DNA of 5,430 bases from an uncultured Gemmatimonadota bacterium (GCA_903894655.1 CAITQY010000315.1:1-5430), one strand, 5' to 3'; shown: positions 1-5,430, numbered from the stretch's first letter. Numbers and translations: made by a program. The notes: generated from the letters alone by a model not told the origin.

Positions 1-112
1 AACTGTCAGCGCCGTTAACTGTCAGCGCCGTCAATTGTCAGCGCCGTCAACTGTCAGCGCCGTTAACTGTCAGCGCCGTCAATTGTTAGCGCCCCTAGCT
101 CTTAGCGCCCCG
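1..112. repeat. Tandem array of a 16-bp unit with 48-bp higher-order period
   Basis: Seven head-to-tail 16-bp units start at 1, 17, 33, 49, 65, 81 and 97. The consensus is AAYTGTCAGCGCCGTY. The first five differ only by C/T transitions at the third and last positions; unit 6 has several changes and unit 7 is strongly degenerate. Units 1-2-3 recur in the same order as units 4-5-6, so there is also a 48-bp period (44 of 48 positions identical between 1-48 and 49-96). The array starts at the window edge and probably continues to the left. It lies directly downstream of the molybdopterin oxidoreductase stop codon. No function can be assigned; a minisatellite-like tract or a repeated protein-binding site are both possible. 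Confidence 0.9.
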
Positions 113-119
113 CCGCCCC

Positions 120-1217
120 TCATCCACTAACCGCCACCACGACTCCCCGTATTCCATTATTCCCGTATCCAAACCGGTTCCACTGAATCTGCGCCGGCTG
201 CGTATTCCCTGCCGTATCCGTGGCGCGACTCCAGAGGGTTACCGTCGCCGCATCCGGCAACATCAGCTCTGCTTCAAACGGCATCCATGCATAGGCTGAT
301 GCCGGCGTCCCCAATGCCGCCTCGATCCACACCGGCGCCTCGTTCACCGCCAGCTCCACGCGCGCAATCGCACCGGCGCCCGACCACGCCCAGCCCTGCA
401 CCGTCACGGTACGCGGGCACGATCCACCGTCAAGCGGTGACGTGATCATCGACTTCACGCGCGCGCGGCGCACCGGCTCCACCGTACCGTCGACCTCGTA
501 CACGTAGCGCTGCCGCTGGAAGTAGCCCGCGAACGGCGTCGTGATCGCCTCGAGGCGGGCAAGCCACTTCACGCTCGCCATGCCGTACCAACCCGGCACG
601 ATCAGACGAATGGGCGCTCCGTGATCCACCGACAGCGGCGCGCCCGCCATGTGCGTGGCCACGATGGTGTCCGGATGCATGGCGTCGGCGAGTGGGAGTG
701 ACCGCGCGAAGCGCACCTCGCCGTCGGCATCGTCACGCGGTCCCGCGTCGGCGCCGAACCCGAGAATCTCCACCACATCCGGTGCCAGCCCCGCGCGCTC
801 CAGCAGCGTGCGCAGCGACACGCCTGACCACGTCGTGGTACTCACCGCGCCAAAGCGCCATGGCTCTCCCGTGGGCACCGGGTCCATGCCGATCCGGCCG
901 TTACCGGCGCATTCCATCGTGACCGTGACATGACGCTGCGGCAACGCCGCCAGTTCGGGCAACGACATCGCGAACGGCGACCGCACGGCGCCACCGATGT
1001 CGATCGTGTGCGTCGCATCGAGTGACGGCAGCGCGAAGTTGCTGCGCACGTACACGCTGGGCGCCGGAGTGATCGGCGCCGTCAGGAACCGCGCCGGCGT
1101 TTCCGCACACAGCGGGTCCGCGCGGACTACATCGAGCACGACATCGAGCAGCACATCCTTCGCGAGAGCATCAGGCACGGCAATGGTGGTCGGAGAAGCG
1201 ATCGGAGCGGAGGGCAT
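120..1217 (-). CDS. Sulfite-oxidase-family molybdopterin-dependent oxidoreductase
   Basis: Complete 365-residue protein. Residues about 40-228 form the sulfite-oxidase molybdopterin domain. They include MECAGNGR at 101-108, whose Cys103 is the expected molybdenum ligand, and the pterin-binding block VDHGAPIRLIVPGWYG at 197-212 followed by SVKW at 215-218. Residues about 250-350 match the Ig-like Mo-co dimerisation domain typical of the family, with GWAWSG at 275-280 and WSRATDTAGNTQP near the end. By family it should carry out an oxotransferase reaction such as sulfite to sulfate; the true substrate cannot be read from sequence. There is no cytochrome b5 or c domain and no Tat or Sec signal, so the product looks cytoplasmic and needs a separate electron acceptor. 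The ATG at 1217 has no Shine-Dalgarno sequence, but a TAGAAT box lies 6 nt upstream. The tandem repeat array begins just past the stop codon. Confidence 0.93.
   Translation of the reverse strand: MPSAPIASPTTIAVPDALAKDVLLDVVLDVVRADPLCAETPARFLTAPITPAPSVYVRSNFALPSLDATHTIDIGGAVRSPFAMSLPELAALPQRHVTVTMECAGNGRIGMDPVPTGEPWRFGAVSTTTWSGVSLRTLLERAGLAPDVVEILGFGADAGPRDDADGEVRFARSLPLADAMHPDTIVATHMAGAPLSVDHGAPIRLIVPGWYGMASVKWLARLEAITTPFAGYFQRQRYVYEVDGTVEPVRRARVKSMITSPLDGGSCPRTVTVQGWAWSGAGAIARVELAVNEAPVWIEAALGTPASAYAWMPFEAELMLPDAATVTLWSRATDTAGNTQPAQIQWNRFGYGNNGIRGVVVAVSG
1129..1152. repeat. 12-bp imperfect direct repeat inside the molybdopterin enzyme gene
   Basis: Two adjacent 12-bp copies (1129-1140 and 1141-1152) match at 10 of 12 positions. 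They encode the doubled LDVV near the N-terminus (LLDVVLDVV, residues 23-31), before the conserved domain. It is in frame and probably a small local duplication in a poorly conserved leader. Confidence 0.6.
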
Positions 1218-1223
1218 GGCCGT

Positions 1224-1229
1224 ATTCTA
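1224..1229 (-). promoter_or_regulatory. Candidate -10 box of a leaderless promoter for the molybdopterin enzyme
   Basis: Read on the minus strand, TAGAAT is followed by six bases (ACGGCC) and then the ATG at 1217. A -10 element at this distance puts transcription start at or next to the A of the ATG, the arrangement typical of leaderless mRNAs. It fits the absence of a Shine-Dalgarno sequence. No convincing -35 box lies 16-18 bp upstream; that stretch is a C-rich run. This is inference from one motif and its spacing. Confidence 0.4.
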
Positions 1230-1317
1230 GCGCAAACGCGGGGGGGACGCCGGTGCTGATCCCGGTGAGGAGATCGAACCGTCGTCGTGAATGACATCCC
1301 CGAAATCCCGGCACGCC

Positions 1318-1863
1318 TTACGACGCCCGGACCGTGCGGCGCTCGAGGGTGCCGCTCAGCGTCGAGCCGGCCACGTTGACGAAGATCGTGCCATCGGTGA
1401 CCGACAGCTCCAACTTCATGCGCCGGTCGAGCTTCTCGGCGATCGCGTCGATCAGTTCGCGATCGAGCGCATACAGCTCGATCTGCTCGGCCCGATGGAT
1501 TTTCTCTCCCTCCCACTGCCGCCACAGCTGCGCCGGATCGCGGTGGGTGTAGACCGCCACCCGTGGCGCGGCCTTGCTCGCCTTGTGTAACCGCGCCGCG
1601 TCCGGTGCCCCGAGCTCGATCCACACCTTCAGGCTACCCGTCAGGTCACGCACACTCAGGGGCGGATCGTCCGGATCGGAAATGCCGCGAGAGAACGCGA
1701 TCCCTTCCGTGTATTCAAGGCAGTACGCCAGCAGGCGCGCGACGAAGTACTCCGCCGATTCCGACGGATGCATCGCCATCCGGAACTCGAGGGACTCGTA
1801 CACGCCGCGATCGACATTGGCGAGCGCGATGTCGAACGCATACATGGTGGAGGTCAGCGCCAT
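1318..1863 (-). CDS. yaeQ: YaeQ family protein
   Basis: Complete 181-residue protein, the same length as the family norm. It resembles Escherichia coli YaeQ throughout: the MAL start, HPSE at 32-35, an arginine-rich helix ending RLLAY at 43-47, FSRG at 57-60, an acidic DPDD at 63-66, and the hallmark KVWIELGAP at 79-87 followed by the Lys-rich helix RLHKASKAA at 91-99. YaeQ proteins adopt a PD-(D/E)XK nuclease-like fold. Glu35, an Asp in 63-66 and Glu83 with nearby lysines are the plausible remnants of that site, but no substrate is established; older literature links relatives to RfaH-related regulation. The gene starts 33 nt beyond the hairpin ending the ilvE unit and has no clear Shine-Dalgarno sequence. 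It could rely on read-through or on a promoter overlapping the hairpin; the only AT-rich candidate is CTATATG near 1886-1892 on the minus strand. Confidence 0.92.
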   Translation of the reverse strand: MALTSTMYAFDIALANVDRGVYESLEFRMAMHPSESAEYFVARLLAYCLEYTEGIAFSRGISDPDDPPLSVRDLTGSLKVWIELGAPDAARLHKASKAAPRVAVYTHRDPAQLWRQWEGEKIHRAEQIELYALDRELIDAIAEKLDRRMKLELSVTDGTIFVNVAGSTLSGTLERRTVRAS

Positions 1864-1896
1864 TCGTCAGAACCGGGTGATGCGAGACATATAGAG

Positions 1897-1932
1897 AAGA
1901 GCGCACGCGACAGCGGTGTCGCGTGCGCTCTT
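1897..1932 (-). terminator. Perfect 16-bp hairpin, probable intrinsic terminator of the ilvE unit
   Basis: Arms 1897-1912 and 1917-1932 are exact reverse complements, with a four-base loop between them. The stem is GC-rich and begins and ends with AAG/CTT. On the minus strand it comes 19 nt after the ilvE stop codon and is followed by the pyrimidine-rich TCTCTATATGTC, a moderate U-tract. On the plus strand the following bases are GCGTTGCA, so termination of the minus-strand transcript is the better reading. Confidence 0.75.
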
Positions 1933-1951
1933 GCGTTGCACAGCAACACGA

Positions 1952-2881
1952 TCAATCGCGGCAGTACGTCAGCCAGCCGTGGGTATCGTCCACGCGACCA
2001 TGCACGATGTCGAGATACTGCGTCTGCATCAGTGTGCTGATCGGACCCGGCTTGCCGGCACCGATCGTGATCTTGTCGATGCTGCGCACCGGCGTGATCT
2101 CGGCTGCCGTGCCGGTGAAGAACACTTCGTCGGCCATATACAGCATCTCACGCGGGATGTGCGCTTCGCGCACCGGGATACCCGCTTCACGCGCCAGCGT
2201 CATGATCGTGTCGCGCGTGATGCCGCCCAGGATCGTGCCGTCGAGTGGCGTGGTCACGATGGTACCGCCCGACACCAAAAACACGTTCTGCCCCGAGCCT
2301 TCGCTCACCATACCGCTCGGGCTCAGCGCGATGCCTTCCGCGTAGCCGTTGGCCAGCGCTTCCATCTTGATGAGCTGACCGCTGAGGTAGTTACCGGCGA
2401 TCTTCGCCATCGCAGGAATCGTGTTCGGCTCCACACGATGCCACGACGAGATGCAGGCATCCACACCGTTCTCCAGCGCACCGGCGCCGAGGTACGTCCC
2501 CCACGGCCAGCACGGCAGATAGACCTCGACCGGCGCACCGGTCGGCACCATGCCAGCCGAGCCGTAACCACGTACGACCATCGGACGGAGATAACACGAA
2601 TCCACGCCGTTGCGGACGATCAGTTCACGCGACGCGGCCAGGAGTTGGTCGATCGTGTAGGGCACATCCATGCGATAGATCTTGCACGACATCAACAGCC
2701 GTGTGAGATGCTCACGCAGACGGAAGATCGCCGGACCACGCGGCGTATTGTACGCACGAATGCCCTCGAAGGCGCTCGACCCGAACTGCACGGAATGGCT
2801 CAGTACATGGATCGTGGCATCCGCCCACGGGATGAACGCACCATCGCGCCAGATCCACTGGGTCTCGGCAAGTTGGCTCAT
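1952..2881 (-). CDS. ilvE: Branched-chain amino acid aminotransferase (IlvE)
   Basis: Complete 309-residue class IV PLP aminotransferase of normal IlvE length. It catalyses the reversible last step of Leu, Ile and Val synthesis, moving an amino group from glutamate to the branched 2-oxo acid, in the cytosol. It tracks E. coli IlvE closely: GSSAFEGIRAY at 34-44, FRLREHLTRL at 53-62 with the PLP-phosphate Arg, YLRP at 97-100 whose Arg99 matches the glutamate-carboxylate binder, PWGTYLGA at 126-133, and NTIPAMAKIAGNY at 153-165. Lys160 is the Schiff-base lysine. EGIALSPSGMVSEGSGQN, GITRD and the GTAAEITPVRS signature follow. All expected active-site residues are present, so it should be active. 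The gene is last in a four-gene unit, 33 nt after the SDR stop codon, and a strong hairpin follows. No Shine-Dalgarno sequence is visible before the ATG. Confidence 0.96.
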   Translation of the reverse strand: MSQLAETQWIWRDGAFIPWADATIHVLSHSVQFGSSAFEGIRAYNTPRGPAIFRLREHLTRLLMSCKIYRMDVPYTIDQLLAASRELIVRNGVDSCYLRPMVVRGYGSAGMVPTGAPVEVYLPCWPWGTYLGAGALENGVDACISSWHRVEPNTIPAMAKIAGNYLSGQLIKMEALANGYAEGIALSPSGMVSEGSGQNVFLVSGGTIVTTPLDGTILGGITRDTIMTLAREAGIPVREAHIPREMLYMADEVFFTGTAAEITPVRSIDKITIGAGKPGPISTLMQTQYLDIVHGRVDDTHGWLTYCRD

Positions 2882-2914
2882 GTCGGCACGCTGCAGTAAA
2901 GGGAAAGGGGAAGG

Positions 2915-3703
2915 CTAGAGCAGGGAGCGCACAGCACCGCCATCCACCAACACGGCCTGCCCGGTCATGAACCCGGCACGCGCGGAACAGAGGAAAGCTA
3001 TCACCGCGGCCAACTCATCCGGGCGGCCGAGGCGACCAACCGGCGTTTCCGCCGTCCACCCATCGAACACCGACTCGCGGCTCTGTCCGGTGCGCGTCGA
3101 GGTCGCACTGGCCAGCGCATCGAGTCGCTCAGTGGCGGTGAAACCGGGAAGCACCGAGTTCACGGTCACGCCATCGGCCGCGACTTCATCAGCCAGCGTG
3201 CGCAGATACCCTGTGACGGCGGCCCGCAGACTGTTGCTGAGCACGAGCGATCCCTGCGGACGCTTCACGGCCAATGACGTGATCGACACCACCCTCCCCC
3301 ACTTCCGCTCACGCATGCCCGGCACGAACGCCCGCGTGAGCTCCACCACACTGCGCAGCAGCAACTCACTGGCCTGCGTCCACGTCTCCCACGAATGCGC
3401 CATCGCGGCGCCGGTTGGCGGGCCACCGGTGTTCGCCACCAGAATGTCGACGCGACCGTGCGCCGCCATGGTCTGGGCGATCACGTCAGCGATACCGGCC
3501 TCGGTCGCCAGATCGGCCACGATCGCCGTGACCGAGGCGCCGAGCGCTTCGAGCTTCGCCTTGGCATGACCGACCGAGGCCGCATCGCGCGAACAGATCA
3601 CCAGCGTGCAGCCTTCACGTGCGAACTCCTCCGCGGCGGCGAACGCGATGCCACGACTCGCGCCGCATACCAGCGCGACTTTTCCCGTGATGCCGAGATC
3701 CAT
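2915..3703 (-). CDS. Atypical SDR-family oxidoreductase lacking catalytic Tyr/Lys
   Basis: Complete 262-residue Rossmann-fold protein of classical SDR length, similar overall to FabG-like 3-oxoacyl reductases. The nucleotide-binding motif is CGASRGIA (13-20) in place of TGxxxGIG. The acidic VADL (62-65) and NTGG (91-94, for NNAG) follow, then SITS (140-143), PGFTATERL (186-194) and a C-terminal TGQAVLVDGG (247-256). Aligned on Ser143, the positions normally occupied by catalytic Tyr (+13) and Lys (+17) are Ser156 and Arg160, within LSNSLRAAV. The YxxxK pair is therefore missing and ordinary SDR chemistry is doubtful. An SNSLRAAV-like motif is, as I recall, shared by a subgroup of FabG-annotated proteins, so this is probably a family trait and not a lesion. 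The ATG overlaps the cupin stop codon by one base (TGATG), implying translational coupling. Substrate unknown. Confidence 0.88.
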   Translation of the reverse strand: MDLGITGKVALVCGASRGIAFAAAEEFAREGCTLVICSRDAASVGHAKAKLEALGASVTAIVADLATEAGIADVIAQTMAAHGRVDILVANTGGPPTGAAMAHSWETWTQASELLLRSVVELTRAFVPGMRERKWGRVVSITSLAVKRPQGSLVLSNSLRAAVTGYLRTLADEVAADGVTVNSVLPGFTATERLDALASATSTRTGQSRESVFDGWTAETPVGRLGRPDELAAVIAFLCSARAGFMTGQAVLVDGGAVRSLL

Positions 3704-4086
3704 CAGCGCGTCCCGCGGAGATAGTCGTCGGTCTTGTCGATCCAGTCCTGGCGCGGCGGATTGAAGATGTCCACATCGAGGGTGTCCTCGAGCGCTTCGG
3801 CACGATGCCGCACGTTGCTCGGGATCACCAGCACATCGCCGGCACCGACATCCGTGTACGTATCGCCCGGCGCATCGGCGTGTTCGCCGAGCCAGAAGCG
3901 CAGCGTCCCCGACAGCACGTACGTGAACTGCTCGTTGATGTGATCGTGTGCCGGCACGAGGGCACCCTTCTTCAGATACACGTGCGCGAGCATCATCTTC
4001 TCGCTGTAGATCAGACGGCGACCAATGAGCGGCGTGAGCTCTTCGATGGGAAGGTCATCCCAGTTCTGCTTGCGGAGGTCGGACAT
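3703..4086 (-). CDS. Single-domain cupin protein
   Basis: Complete 127-residue small cupin. Motif 1 covers about 41-60: GALVPAHDHINEQFTYVLSG, with His47, His49 and Glu52 or Gln53 as likely metal ligands. Motif 2 covers 83-94: GDVLVIPSNVRH, with His94 as the remaining ligand. All four metal positions are filled, so a divalent metal is expected. There is no signal peptide or fused domain. Such cupins include isomerases, dioxygenases and small-molecule sensors; the sequence does not choose between them. The stop codon shares a base with the start of the SDR gene, so the two are probably co-translated and may act on related metabolites. The upstream NAD(P)-binding gene ends 33 nt before the ATG, and no Shine-Dalgarno sequence is visible in that gap, which is pyrimidine-rich. 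Confidence 0.9.
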   Translation of the reverse strand: MSDLRKQNWDDLPIEELTPLIGRRLIYSEKMMLAHVYLKKGALVPAHDHINEQFTYVLSGTLRFWLGEHADAPGDTYTDVGAGDVLVIPSNVRHRAEALEDTLDVDIFNPPRQDWIDKTDDYLRGTR

Positions 4087-4119
4087 AAAAGGATCGGTTG
4101 AAGGGGGGACTTCGGCGAA

Positions 4120-4758
4120 TCAGCGATTGGCCGCGTACACGGCCTGCTGCGCGAAACGCGTCTGCTGAATTTCCTGCACCAGCGCGTTGGCCAGCGACGC
4201 CCGGGAAATGCGGCTCCGTATCCCGACGGACAGCACCGGGCCGACGTCCACGGCGTCGGTGGCCGGATCGTCGGTGAGGCGCGGCGGCTTGACCAGCGTC
4301 CATCCGGCCAGCGTGCTGTTCCGCACGAGGCGTTCCTGCTCGTTGCGATCCTCCACGATGCCGTCTTGCACTGACCGCTGCACGAACTTGCGCATGACGC
4401 GCAGGAACAGCGACACGTTGGACGGCATGCCACCCGTCATCGCGCCGGTCACCACCAGCAATCGCTGCTGCGACTGCGTGTGCATGGCGGTGATGATGGC
4501 TTGGGTGGCAGCGGCGCAGAACGGGATCCGCGCATCGTCATGCGGACCGAACAGCACAACCACGGCATCGGCGCCGCGCAACACTTCGCGCACCGCCGTC
4601 GGATCATTGAGCGATCCCACCACGACCGTGGACGAGATCGGCACCTGCTCCGACGGCTTGGCCCGATAATGCAGCCGGAGCGACATCCCGGCGTCGGTCG
4701 CGCTGGCAATAAACGCGTGACCCGTCCGCCCGGAGGCGCCGAACACGGAAACGATCAT
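4120..4758 (-). CDS. NAD(P)-binding (atypical SDR / NmrA-like) protein
   Basis: 212-residue Rossmann-fold protein starting MIVSVFGASGRTGHAF. The glycine motif GASGRTG (7-13) is that of atypical, NmrA-like or a5-type SDRs. A hydrophobic ADAVVVLFGP strand (63-72), LLVVTGAM (100-107) and ERLVRNSTLAGWTLVKPPRLTD (142-163) match this group, in which a helix leads into a WT.v.PP.L strand. There is no YxxxK, as usual for the group; members act as redox-linked sensors, flavin/biliverdin-type reductases or epimerase-like enzymes. I place the start at 4758 and not at an in-frame ATG at 4827. The glycine motif then sits at the normal distance from the N-terminus, and AGAGGA lies 4 nt upstream. The extra 23 residues of the longer form are Arg/Ser-rich and unlike the family. 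It is the first gene of the unit leading to cupin, SDR and ilvE. Confidence 0.85.
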   Translation of the reverse strand: MIVSVFGASGRTGHAFIASATDAGMSLRLHYRAKPSEQVPISSTVVVGSLNDPTAVREVLRGADAVVVLFGPHDDARIPFCAAATQAIITAMHTQSQQRLLVVTGAMTGGMPSNVSLFLRVMRKFVQRSVQDGIVEDRNEQERLVRNSTLAGWTLVKPPRLTDDPATDAVDVGPVLSVGIRSRISRASLANALVQEIQQTRFAQQAVYAANR

Positions 4759-4762
4759 GACG

Positions 4763-4768
4763 TCCTCT
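4763..4768 (-). promoter_or_regulatory. Shine-Dalgarno sequence of the NAD(P)-binding protein gene
   Basis: On the minus strand AGAGGA is followed by CGTC and the ATG at 4758. It is the only clear Shine-Dalgarno sequence in the window and decides the start of this gene against the longer in-frame ATG at 4827. Confidence 0.7.
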
Positions 4769-4810
4769 GTCGAAGTGCGGCGGGCGCTATCTGGCGCGTC
4801 GCTCGCATGG

Positions 4811-4849
4811 AGTCGGCGAGTCGGCAAGCCGACTGCCGCATTCGGCAGT
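4811..4849. promoter_or_regulatory. Overlapping alternative hairpins in the divergent spacer
   Basis: AGTCGGC occurs at 4811-4817 and again at 4819-4825, and GCCGACT at 4828-4834 can pair with either copy. ACTGCCG at 4832-4838 pairs perfectly with CGGCAGT at 4843-4849 around a CATT loop. The two stems share 4832-4834, so they compete. No T-run follows on either strand, which argues against a plain terminator. A regulatory or protein-binding element between the divergent units is possible. Confidence 0.4.
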
Positions 4850-4981
4850 ATCTTCGGGATGTGTCACCGTCGGCGGGTTTGTGGGCGTGGCGCATCCATC
4901 AACATGCATCCGGATCGGCCAGTACGGGAGCATCCGTTGCCCTCCGTGGTATCTCGTCCTCCACTTCAAGCACCAAGTCGA

Positions 4982-5430
4982 ATGACCGCCACCCCACCGT
5001 TCGTCCCGTCGGATATCGAAATCGCACAGCAGGCGCGCCTGCGCCCGATTACGGCGGTGGCGGCCGACCTCGGCCTCGCCCCCGACGACATCGACCAGTA
5101 CGGACGCTACAAAGCCAAGCTGCCCCTGGCGCTGGCCTCGCAGCCGTCCAAGGGCAGACTGGTGCTGGTCACCGCCATCAGCCCCACGCCGGCGGGTGAA
5201 GGCAAGAGCACGGTCAGCGTGGGATTGTCGCAGGCGCTTCGACGCATCGGGCACAATGCCGTGCTCTGCATGCGCGAACCCAGTCTCGGTCCGGTGTTCG
5301 GCGTGAAGGGCGGCGCGGCCGGCGGCGGCTACGCGCAGGTGCTACCGATGGACGACATCAACCTGCACTTCACCGGCGACTTCCACGCCATCGCCAGCGC
5401 ACATGGCCTGCTGTCGGCGATGCTCGACAA
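4982..5430 (+). CDS. fhs: Formate-tetrahydrofolate ligase, 5' part (runs off window)
   Basis: The first 149 codons of a protein normally about 555-560 residues long; the rest lies beyond the right edge. The enzyme joins formate to tetrahydrofolate using ATP to give 10-formyl-THF, feeding one-carbon metabolism. The N-terminus reads SDIEIAQQARLRPI, then DQYGRYKAKL at 38-47. The P-loop is TPAGEGKST at 69-77. The family block REPSLGPVFGVKGGAAGGG spans 98-116 and FTGDFHAI spans 130-137. Everything visible is intact. The ATG at 4982 is chosen because the family N-terminal block begins just after it; no Shine-Dalgarno sequence precedes it, so a weak-RBS or leaderless start is possible. It is transcribed divergently from the neighbouring minus-strand genes. 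Confidence 0.95.
   Translation, partial: MTATPPFVPSDIEIAQQARLRPITAVAADLGLAPDDIDQYGRYKAKLPLALASQPSKGRLVLVTAISPTPAGEGKSTVSVGLSQALRRIGHNAVLCMREPSLGPVFGVKGGAAGGGYAQVLPMDDINLHFTGDFHAIASAHGLLSAMLD

Larger units (their letters stand above)
4759..4981. other. Divergent intergenic region between the NAD(P)-binding gene and fhs
   Basis: This 223-bp spacer must hold the promoters for the minus-strand four-gene unit and for fhs. I see no good -35/-10 pair for either direction and no coding frame with family features. Its visible content is the Shine-Dalgarno sequence at 4763-4768, the paired hairpins at 4811-4849 and a small palindrome, ATCCGGAT, near 4908-4915. Confidence 0.6.

Noticed and set aside
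1..112. CRISPR array
   Set aside because: The 16-bp units are directly adjacent with no spacers, and no cas genes are present.
1218..1317. Terminator between yaeQ and the molybdopterin enzyme gene
   Set aside because: Only a 4-bp CCGG/CCGG pairing was found, with no T-run, so no terminator can be supported.
1916..2899. 327-codon open frame on the plus strand
   Set aside because: It is antisense to ilvE, whose active-site motifs are all intact. The plus-strand translation is Arg/His/Asp-rich with no family features, typical of an antisense shadow in GC-rich DNA.
4759..4827. Upstream in-frame ATG at 4827 giving a 235-residue NAD(P)-binding protein
   Set aside because: The extra residues do not resemble the family, while the ATG at 4758 has a good Shine-Dalgarno sequence and places the glycine motif at the usual distance from the start.
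4860..4981. Tetrahydrofolate riboswitch ahead of fhs
   Set aside because: The gene context is suggestive, but I could not find the expected conserved core or pairing pattern by eye.
4480..5199. 239-codon open frame on the plus strand
   Set aside because: It runs antisense to the NAD(P)-binding gene, through the spacer and then out of frame across fhs. The translation is low-complexity Arg/Pro/Gly-rich at its end.
4787..5254. 155-codon minus-strand frame over the spacer and the start of fhs
   Set aside because: It overlaps the clearly real fhs coding region on the opposite strand and has no recognisable motif.

Overview
This is a GC-rich bacterial chromosome segment carrying metabolic genes at high density. 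There are no phage, transposon, tRNA, rRNA or CRISPR signatures. The proteins are close matches to conserved families, and most starts lack a clear Shine-Dalgarno sequence. That fits a GC-rich lineage with many leaderless or weak-RBS genes, for example Gemmatimonadota, some Proteobacteria or a deep GC-rich phylum. I cannot fix the genus from this window.

Layout, left to right. Positions 1-112 hold a short tandem array of a 16-bp unit with a 48-bp higher-order period; it touches the window edge and may continue leftwards. Five complete genes follow on the minus strand up to 4086, and a sixth ends at 4758: a sulfite-oxidase-type molybdopterin oxidoreductase (120-1217), a YaeQ-family protein (1318-1863), a branched-chain amino acid aminotransferase, IlvE (1952-2881), a short-chain dehydrogenase/reductase (SDR, 2915-3703), a single-domain cupin (3703-4086) and a Rossmann-fold NAD(P)-binding protein (4120-4758). 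A 223-bp divergent spacer (4759-4981) contains two overlapping hairpins. The 5' end of formate-tetrahydrofolate ligase (fhs) then runs on the plus strand off the right edge.

Probable transcription units. Transcription of the minus-strand group would start near 4760 and read NAD(P)-binding protein, cupin, SDR, ilvE. Its spacers are 33 bp, a 1-bp stop/start overlap and 33 bp. It ends at a perfect 16-bp hairpin at 1897-1932, which looks like an intrinsic terminator. yaeQ lies beyond that hairpin. The molybdopterin enzyme has a TAGAAT box 6 nt before its ATG, suggesting its own leaderless transcript.

Functionally, the four-gene unit combines an aminotransferase with a cupin and two Rossmann-fold proteins. 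The SDR lacks the usual catalytic Tyr and Lys. The genes could form an uncharacterised small-molecule or amino/keto-acid pathway, or be housekeeping ilvE with unrelated passengers; the sequence alone does not decide. The most useful leads are the atypical SDR and its cassette, the nested tandem repeat, the possible leaderless promoter, and the alternative hairpins between the divergent units.
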